Of a DNA stretch of 64,000 nucleotides, positions 1 through 11,178 are shown piece after piece (the first letter of the stretch is position 1; every line of letters begins with the position of its first letter). A program made the translations under genes and the position numbers. The stretch spans positions 56,377,836 through 56,441,835 of the forward strand of contig CM048849.1 of NCBI GenBank assembly GCA_026545225.1. Direction: 5' to 3'. The stretch comes from Cornus controversa (taxonomy: Eukaryota > Streptophyta > Magnoliopsida > Cornales > Cornaceae). Under the pieces are notes generated by a model. The model had not been told where the DNA came from and ran no database searches. It was given only the letters and a program-made list of their open reading frames with translations.

Positions 1-282
1 CCATCCCAAGGCTACAAAGCCCAAATCAAAAGCAGAATTACAACTCAAAAATAAATCCAAATTCTTTAAGAGAAAAGCTAGCTGTCAAACAAGGAAATTC
101 AAGTCTTAAAATGATTTGAATTCCTACTTTTATAAATATTCATGAAACTATCAATGAAAGGGATCCTCGAATCCACCTCTCACAAGATCTTTTCTCCTTC
201 TCTGAAATCATTTTGTTCATTATTTTTGGGTGTGTGCATTGAATTATTTGGCGATTAAATGTTGAACAATTTTCTGTACCTA

Positions 283-1026
283 CACTCAATTTCAACATCC
301 AAAGATATTAAGATAGGATTTATGAAATTGAATATTTTAACTAGGAAATTTTTTTGAATATTTGGAGAAGTGAAGGGTTCATATGTGTTCTCGCCACTAG
401 CATTTTGCTTGTATTGTTATTATTACCTTATTACTAATAAAAAAAAGGGAAAGAGCGGGACTTAAATGATGCACGTGATTTGCGGTGAATGCATTTATCC
501 AAAGTTAAAAATTAAGTAAAGGAGAGAGACACGAAGAGAATAGGCCTCTCAAATATTGACACCAAGAGCTCTGTTTCATATATTTTCTGAAATGAGACTT
601 TTCTCTTTTAGCAAAAGTAGTTAGAAATTTCACATTTTGTGTAATTTCTAAAAAATAATTCGATCTCGTCAAATTGAGTTTAATATTTGAATTCCTCTCA
701 TTTGATGGTTTTGTATCGATTTTATTTTCTTAACTCAATTTCAACATCCAAAAATATTAAGATAGGATTTATGAAAAGAAAATAATAGATAAGCCGAATT
801 GTTAGGCATAATTGTCAAACCTACACTTTTACATCTATTGGATGCATGTGGTGGGACTACCACATGCATCCAATGGATGAGAAAGTGAAGTCTAACAATT
901 CTGCCTAACAATTGTCTAAATAGCATGATCCTTTATGAAATTGAATATTTGGAGAAGTGAAAGGTTCATATTTGTTCCCATCAATAACATTTCCCTTGTA
1001 TTGTTATTTTTATCTTATTACTAATT
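283..1026. repeat. Direct duplication of a ~150-bp intergenic segment; second copy interrupted by a small insertion
   Basis: The stretch from 283 to about 439 is repeated from 733 to 1026. Shared landmarks are ACTCAATTTCAACATCC, GATAGGATTTATGAA and the ATTTGGAGAAGTGAA block. The second copy is split by the 156-bp insertion listed at 776-931, so the first copy gives the unoccupied sequence. The first copy has about 26 extra bases near 330-355. No coding potential is seen. Bases 1-282 and 440-732 are AT-rich with nothing recognisable. Confidence 0.8.
776..931. mobile_element. Small foldback MITE with 8-bp target duplication
   Basis: The insertion is flanked by TTTATGAA at 768-775 and 932-939, and the uninterrupted paralogous sequence (283-439) has this 8-mer once. 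The interior folds into a hairpin: TTGTTAGGCA near 798 pairs with TGCCTAACAA near 901, and the core ATTGGATGCATGTGGT pairs with ACCACATGCATCCAAT across a few bases of loop. The 8-bp duplication suggests a hAT-type integration, but the extreme ends show no clear terminal inverted repeat, so the superfamily is uncertain. Confidence 0.7.
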
Positions 1027-1271
1027 GAAAAATAAGTTTTAAATCAAATTTTCAAACCAACTATGAAAAAAAAATGAAAGATGTTAGGCTTCAATTATGA
1101 ATCAAATTTTCTTTTTGGTAATTAGTATTGATTTTAGATGGTAGGCCTTGAGGCAACTTATTCAATTAGATTGTTCCATTGTGACATGAAGGTCATAACT
1201 ATATCTTATCCACCTTTTATAGAAGAAATTTTAGATTAACCTGGAGGTATGGTACCCCGAATACATCCAGC

Positions 1272-1807
1272 CTAGGTAGCACGAATACTTCTATAAGAGT
1301 AACGTACTCGTATCGGATATTTATCGGAAACCAATACTCCTCGGATACGTGTCCGATACTTCCTAAATGTATCTATAATTTAAAAATATATATTTTTATT
1401 TCTAACACATATCTGATACTTCTTAGATACTTTGACCATATATCCGATATTTCTCAAATACTTTACAACACATTTCTAACAAGTTTTAAACATTAAATAT
1501 ACAATACTATCATAGTATAATTGTTAATAAAGGTTTAAATTTATTTAAAAAAGAAGTGTAGAGAGATATATATCATAATTTAATATAAAATTTATCTATG
1601 TAAAATATGAAATTTGATTCTTAACTCTTATTTTGTTTGTTAATCAATATATTTTATAAAGAAATGTTAATAACTCTATTTTTTGTATATATAAAAATAT
1701 AATTTGTTATTTTTATATTACCGCATCTTGTCATACCCGTATCCTAATTTTTTTAGATTTGTCGTATCACCGTACCCGTGTCCCGTATCCATATTTATGC
1801 TTCCTAG
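1272..1807. mobile_element. hAT-type MITE (copy 1 of a CTAGGAAGCA family)
   Basis: A 536-bp element with terminal inverted repeats CTAGGTAGCACGAATAC at the left and the complement of CTAGGAAGCATAAATAT at the right. It is flanked by a perfect 8-bp target duplication CATCCAGC (1264-1271, 1808-1815). Eight-base duplications are the hAT hallmark. The ends carry repeated GTATCGGATA/CCGTACCCGTGTCCCGTATCC-type motifs. It has no transposase ORF, so it is non-autonomous. A related copy lies at 5538-6303. Confidence 0.85.
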
Positions 1808-1815
1808 CATCCAGC

Positions 1816-2062
1816 ACAAATGAAGACTGAATGGGGATATCCTCATCTAGTCATGGACGGTTGGATCCATTCTGGGGTAGACTATAAATTCTCTCTTCAT
1901 AGACCCATTTGCTAGCCCTTTTAGGTATTAATTTCAAGAGCATGGAAGTTTCATAATTTTTCACAATTCTACTCACTTAAAAAAAAAAAGTTTGATGATC
2001 AGTCTAAACAAAAAAATAGTGATTTCAAGAGCATGGAAGTTCTATAAATTTTCATAATTCTA
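1816..2062. other. Intergenic, short direct duplication
   Basis: No gene is seen. The phrase ATTTCAAGAGCATGGAAGTT occurs at about 1931 and again at about 2022, with similar following bases, which indicates a small local duplication of about 90 bp just left of the next MITE. Confidence 0.5.
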
Positions 2063-2951
2063 AGGTGTGTTCACTAACGAAAACGTTTTTTTGTTTTTGT
2101 ACTAAAAAAAAAATAGAAATATATTATTATTTTTTATGAGTGAAATAGAAAGCAGAAATAACGTTCATTAAACTTGTTTCTACGTTTTTGAGAACAAAAA
2201 GCAAAAAACAGTGTTCAGTAATACATTTGTCACACATTTTTTTTTCTTTTTTTCATATTTGAATATGTAACTATTAGACAATACAAAAGAACTTTTCAGC
2301 AGAACTAGTCTTCCATAAGTATGATAACATATATATGTGAAAATTAAATTAAATTAAAATTGATATTATATATATGTGAAAATTAAATTAAATTAAAATT
2401 GATATCATATATATGTGAAAATTAAATTAAAAAAATAATACAAGTTAAAAGATAATAATATACATAACATGTATATCATAAGAATTATTATTTATAAGTG
2501 AATTTTTTTAAAAAAGAGGATGAAAGTAAGAGCATTTTCAAAATATTTTTTATTTTAATATAGATAATTTATGCACATTATATATTATTATATTAATTTA
2601 TTATATATTATTTAGCTAAGTAGACAAGAAAAATATTATAATATGTAAATAAGAAAATAATTGTACAAAAAATCATGGATAATGAAAGTTATGTTTAATA
2701 TTATATATTATTTAATTAATTGAGTCATGCTACAGTGGAGAGAATATTTTCTTGTTACAGTGAAGAAATAGAAGAAACATCTTCTTTTTTTGTTTCCTCA
2801 TTTCACAAAAATGAAAAATGTAAAAATGAGAAAAAAATTTCATTACAGAAAACAAAAATATTTTATTAAATATATTTTTTATTTTTATTTTTATCTTTTA
2901 AAAAATAGAAACAGAAAAATAAAAAATGTTAACGAATCAGTGAACAAGTCC
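2063..2951. mobile_element. PIF/Harbinger-like (Tourist-type) MITE, copy 1
   Basis: An 889-bp relative of the better-preserved copy at 18613-19431. Left end AGGTGTGTTCACTAACGAAAACG; right end reads ...CAGTGAACAAGTCC. The terminal repeats are decayed here and the 3-bp target duplication is no longer clear. It contains a local tandem repeat of an AT-rich unit (AAATTAAATTAAATTAAAATTGATAT with TATATATGTG) around 2335-2430. Open frames inside it are short and low-complexity, and are not genes. Confidence 0.7.
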
Positions 2952-4050
2952 CTGCTTGCAAAAAAAAAAAAAAAAATCATAATCGTTCCAAACAGAAAAA
3001 TGATTATTTTCCTGAAAGTTTGAAACTTCAAATCACTTTTTTGAAAAAAAATGAATAATTCGATTCGAGGGTACTGTAGAGCGGCAATCATATAACAATT
3101 TGCAGCGGAAATTTATGGGCAGAGGCCGGGCTACGTGCCAAACCTACTGCTAGCTAAAACTGGCAAGAATAAGAAAAGGCCGGTCCCTTTTATGATTGAC
3201 TAAATCTCAACCAGTGGACAAAAAAAGAAAAGGAAAGACTATATATATATTATATTATTATTATTATATATATATATATATATATATATGTCAATGTGTG
3301 AACAACATTATTTGACAGGTTTGACAAGATGGAGCCTTGCCAACTTGTTCCCAAAGTAAATAAAGGTGAAGTTGTATTTCATTAAAAATAAAAATAAAAT
3401 AATAAAAAGCATATATTATCATGTGGGGTTATTTTTTTGGCAAGAATATGGTGTTATTCAATGCGGTGAATTTCATTTTAATTAACCATATATCTACGTT
3501 GAGAGCAACTCTTCTTTTATCTTTATATATAGTACAAAAATGCTATGGATAATCATAGCGTAGAGTATTACTATTTGGTTACTGTTACTTTTACTAAATT
3601 TTAAATTCAAGTTATTACGGTTGTATCATTATTACGTATTGAATAAAGAGTTGAACCTCTATACCAAGTATTTTCCGTCTAAGTTTTACCACGGTAGCGT
3701 GTAACTTACCCGGCAGCCGACAGGGATTCCTACATGAATCAAGCAATTGTTTATCAATACTTCACGCAAATATATATATATATATATATATGTCATTCAT
3801 GCATGATTTGAGAGTTGAGAGGGATAACATCAAAGTGAGAAATGAAATTGGATTAACCAAAAAAAATGGGCAAAGAACAGTGAAGGTGATCACTATCACG
3901 ATGCAGATCTAGAGAGAGAAAGGAAAATGAAAGCAAGAGAGACATGGTGAGAAGACAGGTGAAGTGATATTCAAACTGTCATGACCTCTCAACGTGGGTG
4001 TCAATGCATATGCATGGGTCCCTCTTTTGTCTCCTTCCCAACCATTATAT

Positions 4051-4083
<33 letters not shown>

Positions 4084-4123
4084 CATTCACCCACCCCTAA
4101 TTTCTCCACTCTCCCACTCCCTC
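2952..4123. other. Intergenic DNA upstream of the ALOG gene
   Basis: No gene is recognised. It holds an (AT)n run near 3240-3288, another near 3769-3791, and an (ATT)n/(TTA)n tract near 4048-4083. The right end is presumably the distal promoter of the gene at 4654. Confidence 0.5.
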
Positions 4124-4164
4124 TTTATATCTTCCTTCACATCTCTCTCTCTCCCTCCTATGTT

Positions 4165-4208
<44 letters not shown>

Positions 4209-4313
4209 GTCCTTCTACTTCCTCCGAAGACCCGGAACACCTCTCATCCTCTACTTTCCAGTGGCCACTCCTTCAATTCTCTCTCTGCATTTTATCATAG
4301 TGGCAAGTGGGAA

Positions 4314-4344
<31 letters not shown>
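4124..4344 (+). promoter_or_regulatory. Probable core promoter and CT-rich leader of the ALOG gene
   Basis: A weak TATA-like TTTATATC lies at 4124-4131. It is followed by long CT/GA dinucleotide tracts at about 4143-4202 and 4317-4344. Pyrimidine tracts of this kind are common at plant transcription starts and in 5' leaders, and GA/CT repeats are known binding sites of BPC (GAGA-binding) factors. The start site itself cannot be placed from sequence alone. Confidence 0.45.
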
Positions 4345-4345
<1 letters not shown>

Positions 4346-4653
4346 ATGTGTAGTGTGCGTTTCTAAAGACATAGTTTGCTAGAAGTCTTCCATGTTTGTC
4401 TCTCACAAAATAATTTCCTTTTTCACCAACCAAAGCAATACTGTTCTCCCATTAGAAATGCAAAAGCTTCATATTATGCTAAAAAAACACCAACCTCCCT
4501 CTCTTGGAGAAGGTTTAAACATATTTTTCGTTTTAAAATTTTAAAATTTCACTTTTTTAGACACGCATGCTATAAATTATCCCAAAATCATCCTATTTGC
4601 GTATTATTTAACAACGAATTTTTTTTTTTTCAAGAAACCATCTAGTCATCAAA

Positions 4654-5307
4654 ATGTCAGCGGTAGTCACCGCCACCATCACAACCGCCACAGGCAGTTC
4701 CACGTCTGGAAACAACGTCCAACAGCCACCACCACCGAGTCGGTACGAGTCCCAGAAGCGCCGTGACTGGAACACATTCGGACAATACCTGAAGAACCAC
4801 CGGCCACCACTCGCTCTCTCCCGGTGCAGCGGGGCCCACGTAGTCGAATTCCTCCGGTACCTTGACCAATTCGGCAAGACCAAGGTCCACAACCACAATT
4901 GCCCCTTCTTCGGCCACCCACACCCTCCGGCACCTTGTACCTGCCCTCTCCGGCAAGCCTGGGGCAGCTTGGACGCGCTCATCGGCCGCCTCCGTGCAGC
5001 CTTCGAGGAAAACGGCGGACACCCAGAGATGAACCCATTTGGCGCACGCGCCGTCCGGTTGTACCTCAAGGAGGTGAGGGACTCTCAGGCTAAAGCCAGA
5101 GGGATAGCATATGAGAAAAAGAAGCGTAAGAAGACACAGCATATTGTGTCACAATCACATATAATGTTGGGTCAGTTACAATCACAGTCTTCTTCAGCCG
5201 TTGATGATCAGCATGTCAATATATTAGTGGGATCAAAAGATTTTGGTCATGCTCAACTTGATCAGACTTCATGGGCATGCACTGGACTGAGCCCAATGAA
5301 GCTCTAG
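4654..5307 (+). CDS. ALOG-domain (LSH/G1-like) transcription factor
   Basis: A 217-residue protein of the ALOG family (Arabidopsis LSH1 and Oryza G1), plant nuclear regulators of organ boundaries, meristems and light responses. The ALOG domain spans roughly residues 28-155. It starts at [18 protein letters not shown], contains the zinc-ribbon-like insert [21 protein letters not shown] with its conserved Cys/His residues, and ends near [21 protein letters not shown] basic nuclear localisation signal, KKKRKK, follows at about residues 154-159. The N-terminus is Ser/Thr/Pro-rich and the tail is Gln/Ser-rich, which is usual for the family. The coding region is GC-rich compared with its surroundings and intronless, as is typical. 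The ATG at 4654 is the first in frame and gives the expected N-terminal length. Which LSH paralogue it is cannot be decided here. Confidence 0.95.
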   Translation: MSAVVTATITTATGSSTSGNNVQQPPPPSRYESQKRRDWNTFGQYLKNHRPPLALSRCSGAHVVEFLRYLDQFGKTKVHNHNCPFFGHPHPPAPCTCPLRQAWGSLDALIGRLRAAFEENGGHPEMNPFGARAVRLYLKEVRDSQAKARGIAYEKKKRKKTQHIVSQSHIMLGQLQSQSSSAVDDQHVNILVGSKDFGHAQLDQTSWACTGLSPMKL

Positions 5308-5537
5308 TCATGGCTCAAATTAAGTCCATACTGTGCTCAAATTAAGTTGCACTAATGTTCCTCCATCTGTAATGATCGACTAGAAGTAGTGGTAGTTGCT
5401 AGTTACTGGTTGCTATTTGCTACGATGTTAGCTAGGTTTACAGTTATGCTAGTTGAACTGAACTCGGTGTAATGTACGTGTTTTTGTTGTCTATAATCCA
5501 TAGACTTTATGAGTAATGAAAAGGGTACTGGTATAAC
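5308..5537 (+). other. Probable 3' UTR of the ALOG gene
   Basis: This AT-rich stretch directly after the stop contains repeated short motifs (CTCAAATTAAGT twice near 5314-5345) and near-canonical polyadenylation signals such as AATGAAAAG at about 5514. It ends at the target duplication of the next MITE, so any longer transcript would run into the transposon. Confidence 0.4.
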
Positions 5538-6303
5538 CTAAGAAGCACGGACACGGTGATACGTCAAATTTTAAGAAAATAGGATACGACACGGCGAGAA
5601 TACGACTATAAAATAATATATTAATATATATTCAACAAGTTAACCAATATCCAGAATATCATAAATCTAATAATAAAAAAATAATAAATCACACAAATAT
5701 TTTAATTTATTATCAAGCAATTAATGTATTTTTAAAAAGGATATTCATTATATTCAAACCCACTACTAGAATTTTGCATATTACTCATTTTTCTAATAAC
5801 AAACAAATAAATTTAAATACAAAATACTAAATAAACTAACATGACTTTATGTTAAATAAAGTTTAATTAAATTTTTTATTTTTTGGTTTCTAAATTTACT
5901 ATTTAGGAATTTTATCTTACTATTTTTTATTTTTAAATTTTTTTATTTTAGAAAATACTATATTTATATAGAAAAGGACATGATAGTCATATAAATGGTA
6001 TATATGTCATTATAGTTATTTTAAGGGGTCAACTTTTAGAAGATGAGGGGCTGAAATGCTCAAAAAAATAGTTCAAAGGAATTTTTTTGTAACTTTGAAA
6101 AAGTTCAGGGGTTTTTTTGCACTTCTAAAAATTACAAAATGTACCCTGTCGTGTCCTTGCCGTGTCCCCCGCGTGTCCTTGCTGTGTCCCCGTCGTGTCC
6201 TTTAAAAAAATTTTTAGGACACTTCTAAGGAGTGTCCGAGTAGTGTCCGAGAAGTGTCCGACACGGGTACGACACCTCTATACAAAGTGTCCATGCTTTG
6301 TAG
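5538..6303. mobile_element. hAT-type MITE (copy 2 of the CTAGGAAGCA family)
   Basis: A 766-bp element with ends CTAAGAAGCACGGACAC and the complement of CTACAAAGCATGGACAC. It is flanked by GGTATAAC (5530-5537) and GTTATAAC (6304-6311), an 8-bp duplication with one mismatch. The subterminal right end is an array of CGTGTCC motifs (6130-6290). It is related to 1272-1807 and has no transposase. It sits within about 230 bp of the ALOG stop codon. Confidence 0.85.
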
Positions 6304-6582
6304 GTTATAACTACTACCCTCTTAATTTTCTAGGATAATTAATTTTAAAGAAAATGATAAATTTCTTCTGATTATGTATTTATATATATATATACATACA
6401 CTAGTGTATGCCCGTGCATACACTACTATCATACACCCTCAATCATGACATAACCGTTAGATAAAGTTATTTTGAATCGTAAATAAACAAACATCACATG
6501 TGGTTGTGGAGTTTCGGTTCAATGGTGGCCGGTTTGGTAGATTTTTATCTCTCATTTCTTTTCTTTTGTGTCTACTCATACT

Positions 6583-7243
6583 CTCTATTCCAGTCGTGGC
6601 ATTTTGTGTGACTTTGATGATGCACGCGGACGGTAGAGTGCATGGATTGAGCTGGGTCTGCGGCTTTGAGTGGAGCATGGTGATAACAACCCATTTCGAC
6701 AGTTGGTTCTTCTTTGGTATATGAATAGTGAGGTTAGGATGGACATGCATGGTGCTCGATTGGAGAGGTAAGATGGCCATGCATTGAGGTCGGGTGGAGC
6801 TCAGGTATAATGGTGGACTTCGCCGGTGGTTTGGTTTGGATGCTCCGGTGGACTATTATCGAAACCACCTCTATTCCTTCTCCATTTCCACTACTCTCTA
6901 TTCCAATCGTGGCATTTTGTGTGACTTTGATGATGCACGCGAATGGTGGAGTGCATGGATTGAGCTGGGTCTGCGACTTTGAGTGGAACATGGTGATAAC
7001 AACCCATTTCGGCAGTTGGTTCTTCTTTGGTATGTGAATAGTGAGGTAAGGATGGACATGCATGGTGCTCGGTTGGAGAGGTAAGGATGGCCATACATGG
7101 TGCTCGGTTGGAGAGGTAAGGATGGCTATGCATGGAGGTCGGGTGGAGCTCAGGTATAATGGTGGACTTCGCTGGTGGTTCGGTTTGGATGCTCCAGTGG
7201 ACTATTGTCGAAACCACCTCTATTCCTTCTCCATTTCCACTAC
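6583..7243. repeat. Two-copy tandem duplication (~312/349 bp) of unidentified, partly coding-like DNA
   Basis: The unit starting CTCTATTCCAGTCGTGGC at 6583 restarts at 6895 and ends near 7243. The second unit has an extra internal ~36-bp duplication of a GGTGCTCGGTTGGAGAGG stretch around 7045-7120. Base composition is GC-richer than the surroundings and several frames stay open for 60-135 codons. I recognise no protein family. The open frames overlap on both strands, so I do not call a gene. Confidence 0.7.
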
Positions 7244-8783
7244 GAACAGACCCATCATCGAGCTCCTCTTCGCCGTCCCAATCACCACCTCGGGTCAACT
7301 CGCCGACGCCGACATACCCTTGCTGCTAAAAATCCCCTTCAACCTCGCCTCCAATTCCTTTCTCCAAGGCCTCAAGTTTATCAATTGAGTGACTTATCGC
7401 TGTTGAGATCGCGCCATCATCCAAAATTTTTATCATTTTTGTCGTCATCGTCACCGTTATCCCATTGTTACACTCATTGTCGTCGGATCTCTCTTCACGA
7501 CCCTTTCTTCCTATCTTCTCCTCCGTGGATGCTATCTTAGTCTGTCACTCCACTCTTTGCCCAATCTGACGCTGTTATTCTTCGAAAGGTCGAGGCCTTG
7601 AATTTGCTTCATAGGCAAAGCTTTCTAATTGCGTTAGGGTTTGGATCGGTTTCATCCGCTCCACGATTGTTGAATAATATTGATACAGAGGAATTGAGAG
7701 AGTTTGGCAAAGCTTTCTGATTGCTTTAGTGAATTTGTCGAATTTGAAAGGGTTTATCTGAAGCATTTTTATAATCGGCATATATATATATATGATATAT
7801 ATATATATATATATATATGGAAAGTGTTGCTTAATTTTTACAATTAAATTATAATCCAGTAGAGAGAAGGAGAAAGAAGAGAAGAAAAAAGAGAGATAGT
7901 TGGGGTATTTTAGTGTTTTATGTAATTTTAAAGGTTAAATAAGTTATTTGGCAAAGTCAAATGACATACTAAGTCTTTTTGTATGGTGTCAGAGTTGCGG
8001 TTTGGGATCTCTGTAATAAATGGTGCATAATGTTTGGGTTTATACTGACATTTTAATCAAAATTTTTCTTTATGTGAAATAAGTACAAATCACAGAAAGT
8101 GCCAGTGATATTTGCCAATAAAAGATGCAATTGGAAAAAATAGCTTTTGATTTGGAAGATGAATTATACATTTTAGGGCTTACGGCTACGATACCAATGA
8201 ACAAGTAATTGAATGCAATAAAAACAGAAATTCACAGTGAAATTTTCATGCCTAATAAAAGATCATGATCTTCTCCGATTCACTTTTAGCAATATGCATT
8301 GTAAAATTCGTCACTAATGATACAATTTTTACCAAATATAATCGAGTAATAAAATTTTAAAATGGATGTGGTAATTAAAAAATTTCACGACAAAGTAATG
8401 CAAAATTAAAGTAACCAGAGAATTTTGATCCTAAACCCACTTGATTCCTTTTTACATAATCCTAAATGAGAAATTACTTAATTTTCGCTCACTTCCATAC
8501 TGTCTAAAAGGCAATCTACATAAGAATTAAGGAATTCTGATATGTATATATATGTTTTTGGTAATGTAGAATTCGACGAAAATATTCAATCATAGTTTAG
8601 TCATTTCGAAGTCTTTTCAGTTCTCTGATCAAAAGGCTGCCATACCTCTTTGGGTAAAGTTGGACGTCTTGATTCGCATCAACTGAGTAGTGTACGTGTG
8701 CATATTATATGTATATACGTGTGTATATTATATGTATATATACATATATATGTATATGCATGTGTACACGATGATATCACGAG
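7244..8783. other. Intergenic; GC-richer start, then AT-rich DNA
   Basis: The first ~320 bases (to about 7560) are Pro/Ser-codon-rich and could be a remnant of a captured or decayed gene, but no family is recognised. (TA)n runs occupy about 7781-7818. An alternating purine/pyrimidine tract lies near 8690-8770. Nothing else is identified. Confidence 0.4.
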
Positions 8784-9044
8784 TAGGGGTGCACAAAGAA
8801 CCGTCGGAACCGAAACCGGAACCGAGGGGAACCGTACCGGAACCGTGGCTACGGTTCCGGTTCCGGTTCCTAAAATTAGGAACCGTTACCAACGATTCCT
8901 GTTCCGATTCCAGGACCAGTAGAACCGTACCGGAACCGAAATCGTTGGGGGTAACGGTTCCTTGGAACCGGAATCGGAACCGGAACCGTTTTATATTAAA
9001 TATGTGTATATATATATATAATATAATAACTATATAATATATAT

Positions 9045-10733
9045 CAGTAGTGTTCAAATGCTCCCTGGTGAGTAGGGAGTAGTCTACACACTTTTAACAC
9101 TAGCCTTCGGATTTAATCCTAAGACTGTTAATTAAAATAAAGTTCTCCACTATTATATTAGGAAACTTACCAAATTTTAATTTCTATTAAACACTAATAA
9201 TGTAAAATGACAATAATAGACATTATTTAAAAAAAAAATCTGTTATGGAAACCCAAGAAACTATGAAAATTATATTCAATATAATTGTGGTTATCTCTAT
9301 TATATATGGTACATAGAGTTTAATATAAATAAAATTTAAACACTAATCATGAATTTTATTTGGAAAAGAAAAATAAAATAAATTGACTTAGGCAATATAT
9401 ATAGTCTTCAAGAATATCATAACTAGCCATCATCTTTTAGTATTTCATCATCAATAAATAGATACAAGACTACCATATGATATTGCCTCCGCCAGATGCG
9501 AGCCCTTAATAGACCAATAAATAGAGTCCCAAATTCTGAACATCCTGAAGTGTCCCAAAGGATCCCTGCCAATAAGGTACCTAGGGGTCCCTCGGATCAC
9601 TACAAGGCTCAAAAATGAGGACTGCAAGCAGCTACTGGATAGAATCACTGCCAAGGCCAAGTCATGGACAAATAAATTCTTATCCTTTGGTGGGAAAACT
9701 CAGCTTATCAAGTCAATTTTTTTTCCATCCAAGTTTACTGGTCTCCTTGGATAGAGGTGGAGCCAAAGTCAAATGGAGCAGCATCTGTTACCGATTTAAA
9801 TTTTGAATAACATCCAATTTTTTGGAATAGAGCTGCCATTGTCAGATATATATTGCAGATCATTCAACCTTCTCTAACTTCTTTGTGGGCCAAATGGGTC
9901 AAAGAATTCCTTATCAAACACAAAAACTTATGGGATACCTTGATATATTTTAACTATTGTTTTGTATTGTGAATGTAATGCTTCTTTTTACTATTTTCCT
10001 TTTGTTTCTTTTTACTATTTTCTTTTTACTAGTGTAAAGGTAGAAAGAGAAATAAAACAATTTCAAAACATGATCTCACAGTACACACGTGGAGTAAAAT
10101 CCTTCAAATAAAAATTGTACATTAAATTCATGATAAATTAATATATATATATACAGTCCTCATTTTTGAGCCTTGTAGTGATCCGAGGGACCCCTAGGTA
10201 CCTTATTGGCAGGGATCCTTTGGGACACTTCAGGATGTTCAGAATTTGGGACTCTATTTATTGGTCTATTAAGGGCTCGCATCTGGCGGAGGCAATATCA
10301 TATGGTAGTCTTGTATCTATTTATTGATGATGAAATACTAAAAGATGATGGCTAGTTATGATATTCTTGAAGACTATATATATTGCCTAAGTCAATTTAT
10401 TTTATTTTTCTTTTCCAAATAAAATTCATGATTAGTGTTTAAATTTTATTTATATTAAACTCTATGTACCATATATAATAGAGATAACCACAATTATATT
10501 GAATATAATTTTCATAGTTTCTTGGGTTTCCATAACAGATTTTTTTTTTAAATAATGTCTATTATTGTCATTTTACATTATTAGTGTTTAATAGAAATTA
10601 AAATTTGGTAAGTTTCCTAATATAATAGTGGAGAACTTTATTTTAATTAACAGTCTTAGGATTAAATCCGAAGGCTAGTGTTAAAAGTGTGTAGACTACT
10701 CCCTACTCACCAGGGAGCATTTGAACACTACTG
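9045..10733. mobile_element. Long-inverted-repeat element (Mutator-like or foldback), nested in the hAT element
   Basis: Two 580-bp arms, 9045-9624 and 10154-10733, are reverse complements with no mismatch that I could find, including an equal A10/T10 run. They are separated by a 529-bp spacer. The outer ends are CAGTAGTGTTC/GAACACTACTG. The flanks carry TAATATATAT at 9035-9044 and 10734-10743, consistent with the 9-11-bp duplication of Mutator-like elements, although the AT-rich context makes this less secure. The inner ~100 bp of each arm and most of the spacer are LINE-derived (next entry). No transposase is seen. Confidence 0.75.
9520..9945 (+). mobile_element. Fragment of an L1-type LINE ORF2, captured in the inverted repeat
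   Basis: In one frame the left arm reads LPIRYLGVPRITTRLKNEDC and continues across the arm/spacer border (9624) as LLDRITAKAKSWTNKFLSFG then GKTQLIKSI. Further on, with frame shifts, come GGAKVKWSSIC, FWNRAAIVRYI and LWAKWVKEFLIKHKNLW. This order matches the region downstream of the reverse transcriptase in plant L1-like LINEs. The reverse complement of the first ~100 bases recurs at the inner end of the right arm, so the inversion breakpoint lies inside the LINE piece. It is a dead fragment. Confidence 0.8.
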
Positions 10734-11178
10734 TAATATATATATATATACATTACATATAATAATTATATATAATGTATATATATTATATATAATAACT
10801 ATAATATATGATATTATAATTATTATATATAATATATATACATTATATATAATTATTATATGTAATGTATATATATATATAATATAATATAATAATTATA
10901 TATATATATAGGGTGCCATTTTTAAATTGTAGGTTTCACATTTATTTAATGAATATATATATATATATTTTGTATTTTCAAGCTTCATAAAAAAAAATAA
11001 ATAAAAAAATCCCAAGGAACCGCGGTTCGGAACAGGAACCGAACCGAGAACCGCGGTTCGGTTCATCACGGTTCCAACCTCTAACGGTTCCGGTTCCGAA
11101 AATCAGGAACCGTTGGTAACAATTTCAGTTCCACCAAGAACCGTGGGGAACCGTACCGTGTGCACCCCTAATCACGAG

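Larger units (their letters stand above)
8784..11170. mobile_element. hAT-type non-autonomous element containing a nested inverted-repeat insertion
   Basis: The ends TAGGGGTGCA and TGCACCCCTA form a perfect 10-bp terminal inverted repeat. They are flanked by a perfect 8-bp target duplication ATCACGAG (8776-8783, 11171-11178), diagnostic of hAT. Subterminal regions (8800-8990 and 11015-11160) are dense in GGAACCG/CGGTTCC motifs on both strands, like transposase-binding arrays. The centre was later invaded by the element at 9045-10733. No hAT transposase is present. Confidence 0.9.

Noticed and set aside
4608-5142. Long open frames antisense to the ALOG gene (153 and 161 codons)
   Set aside because: They are shadows of GC-rich coding sequence on the plus strand and resemble no protein family.
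8650-9057. Overlapping open frames rich in Arg/Phe/Pro repeats
   Set aside because: They arise from the GGAACCG motif array in the hAT element ends and are not protein-coding.
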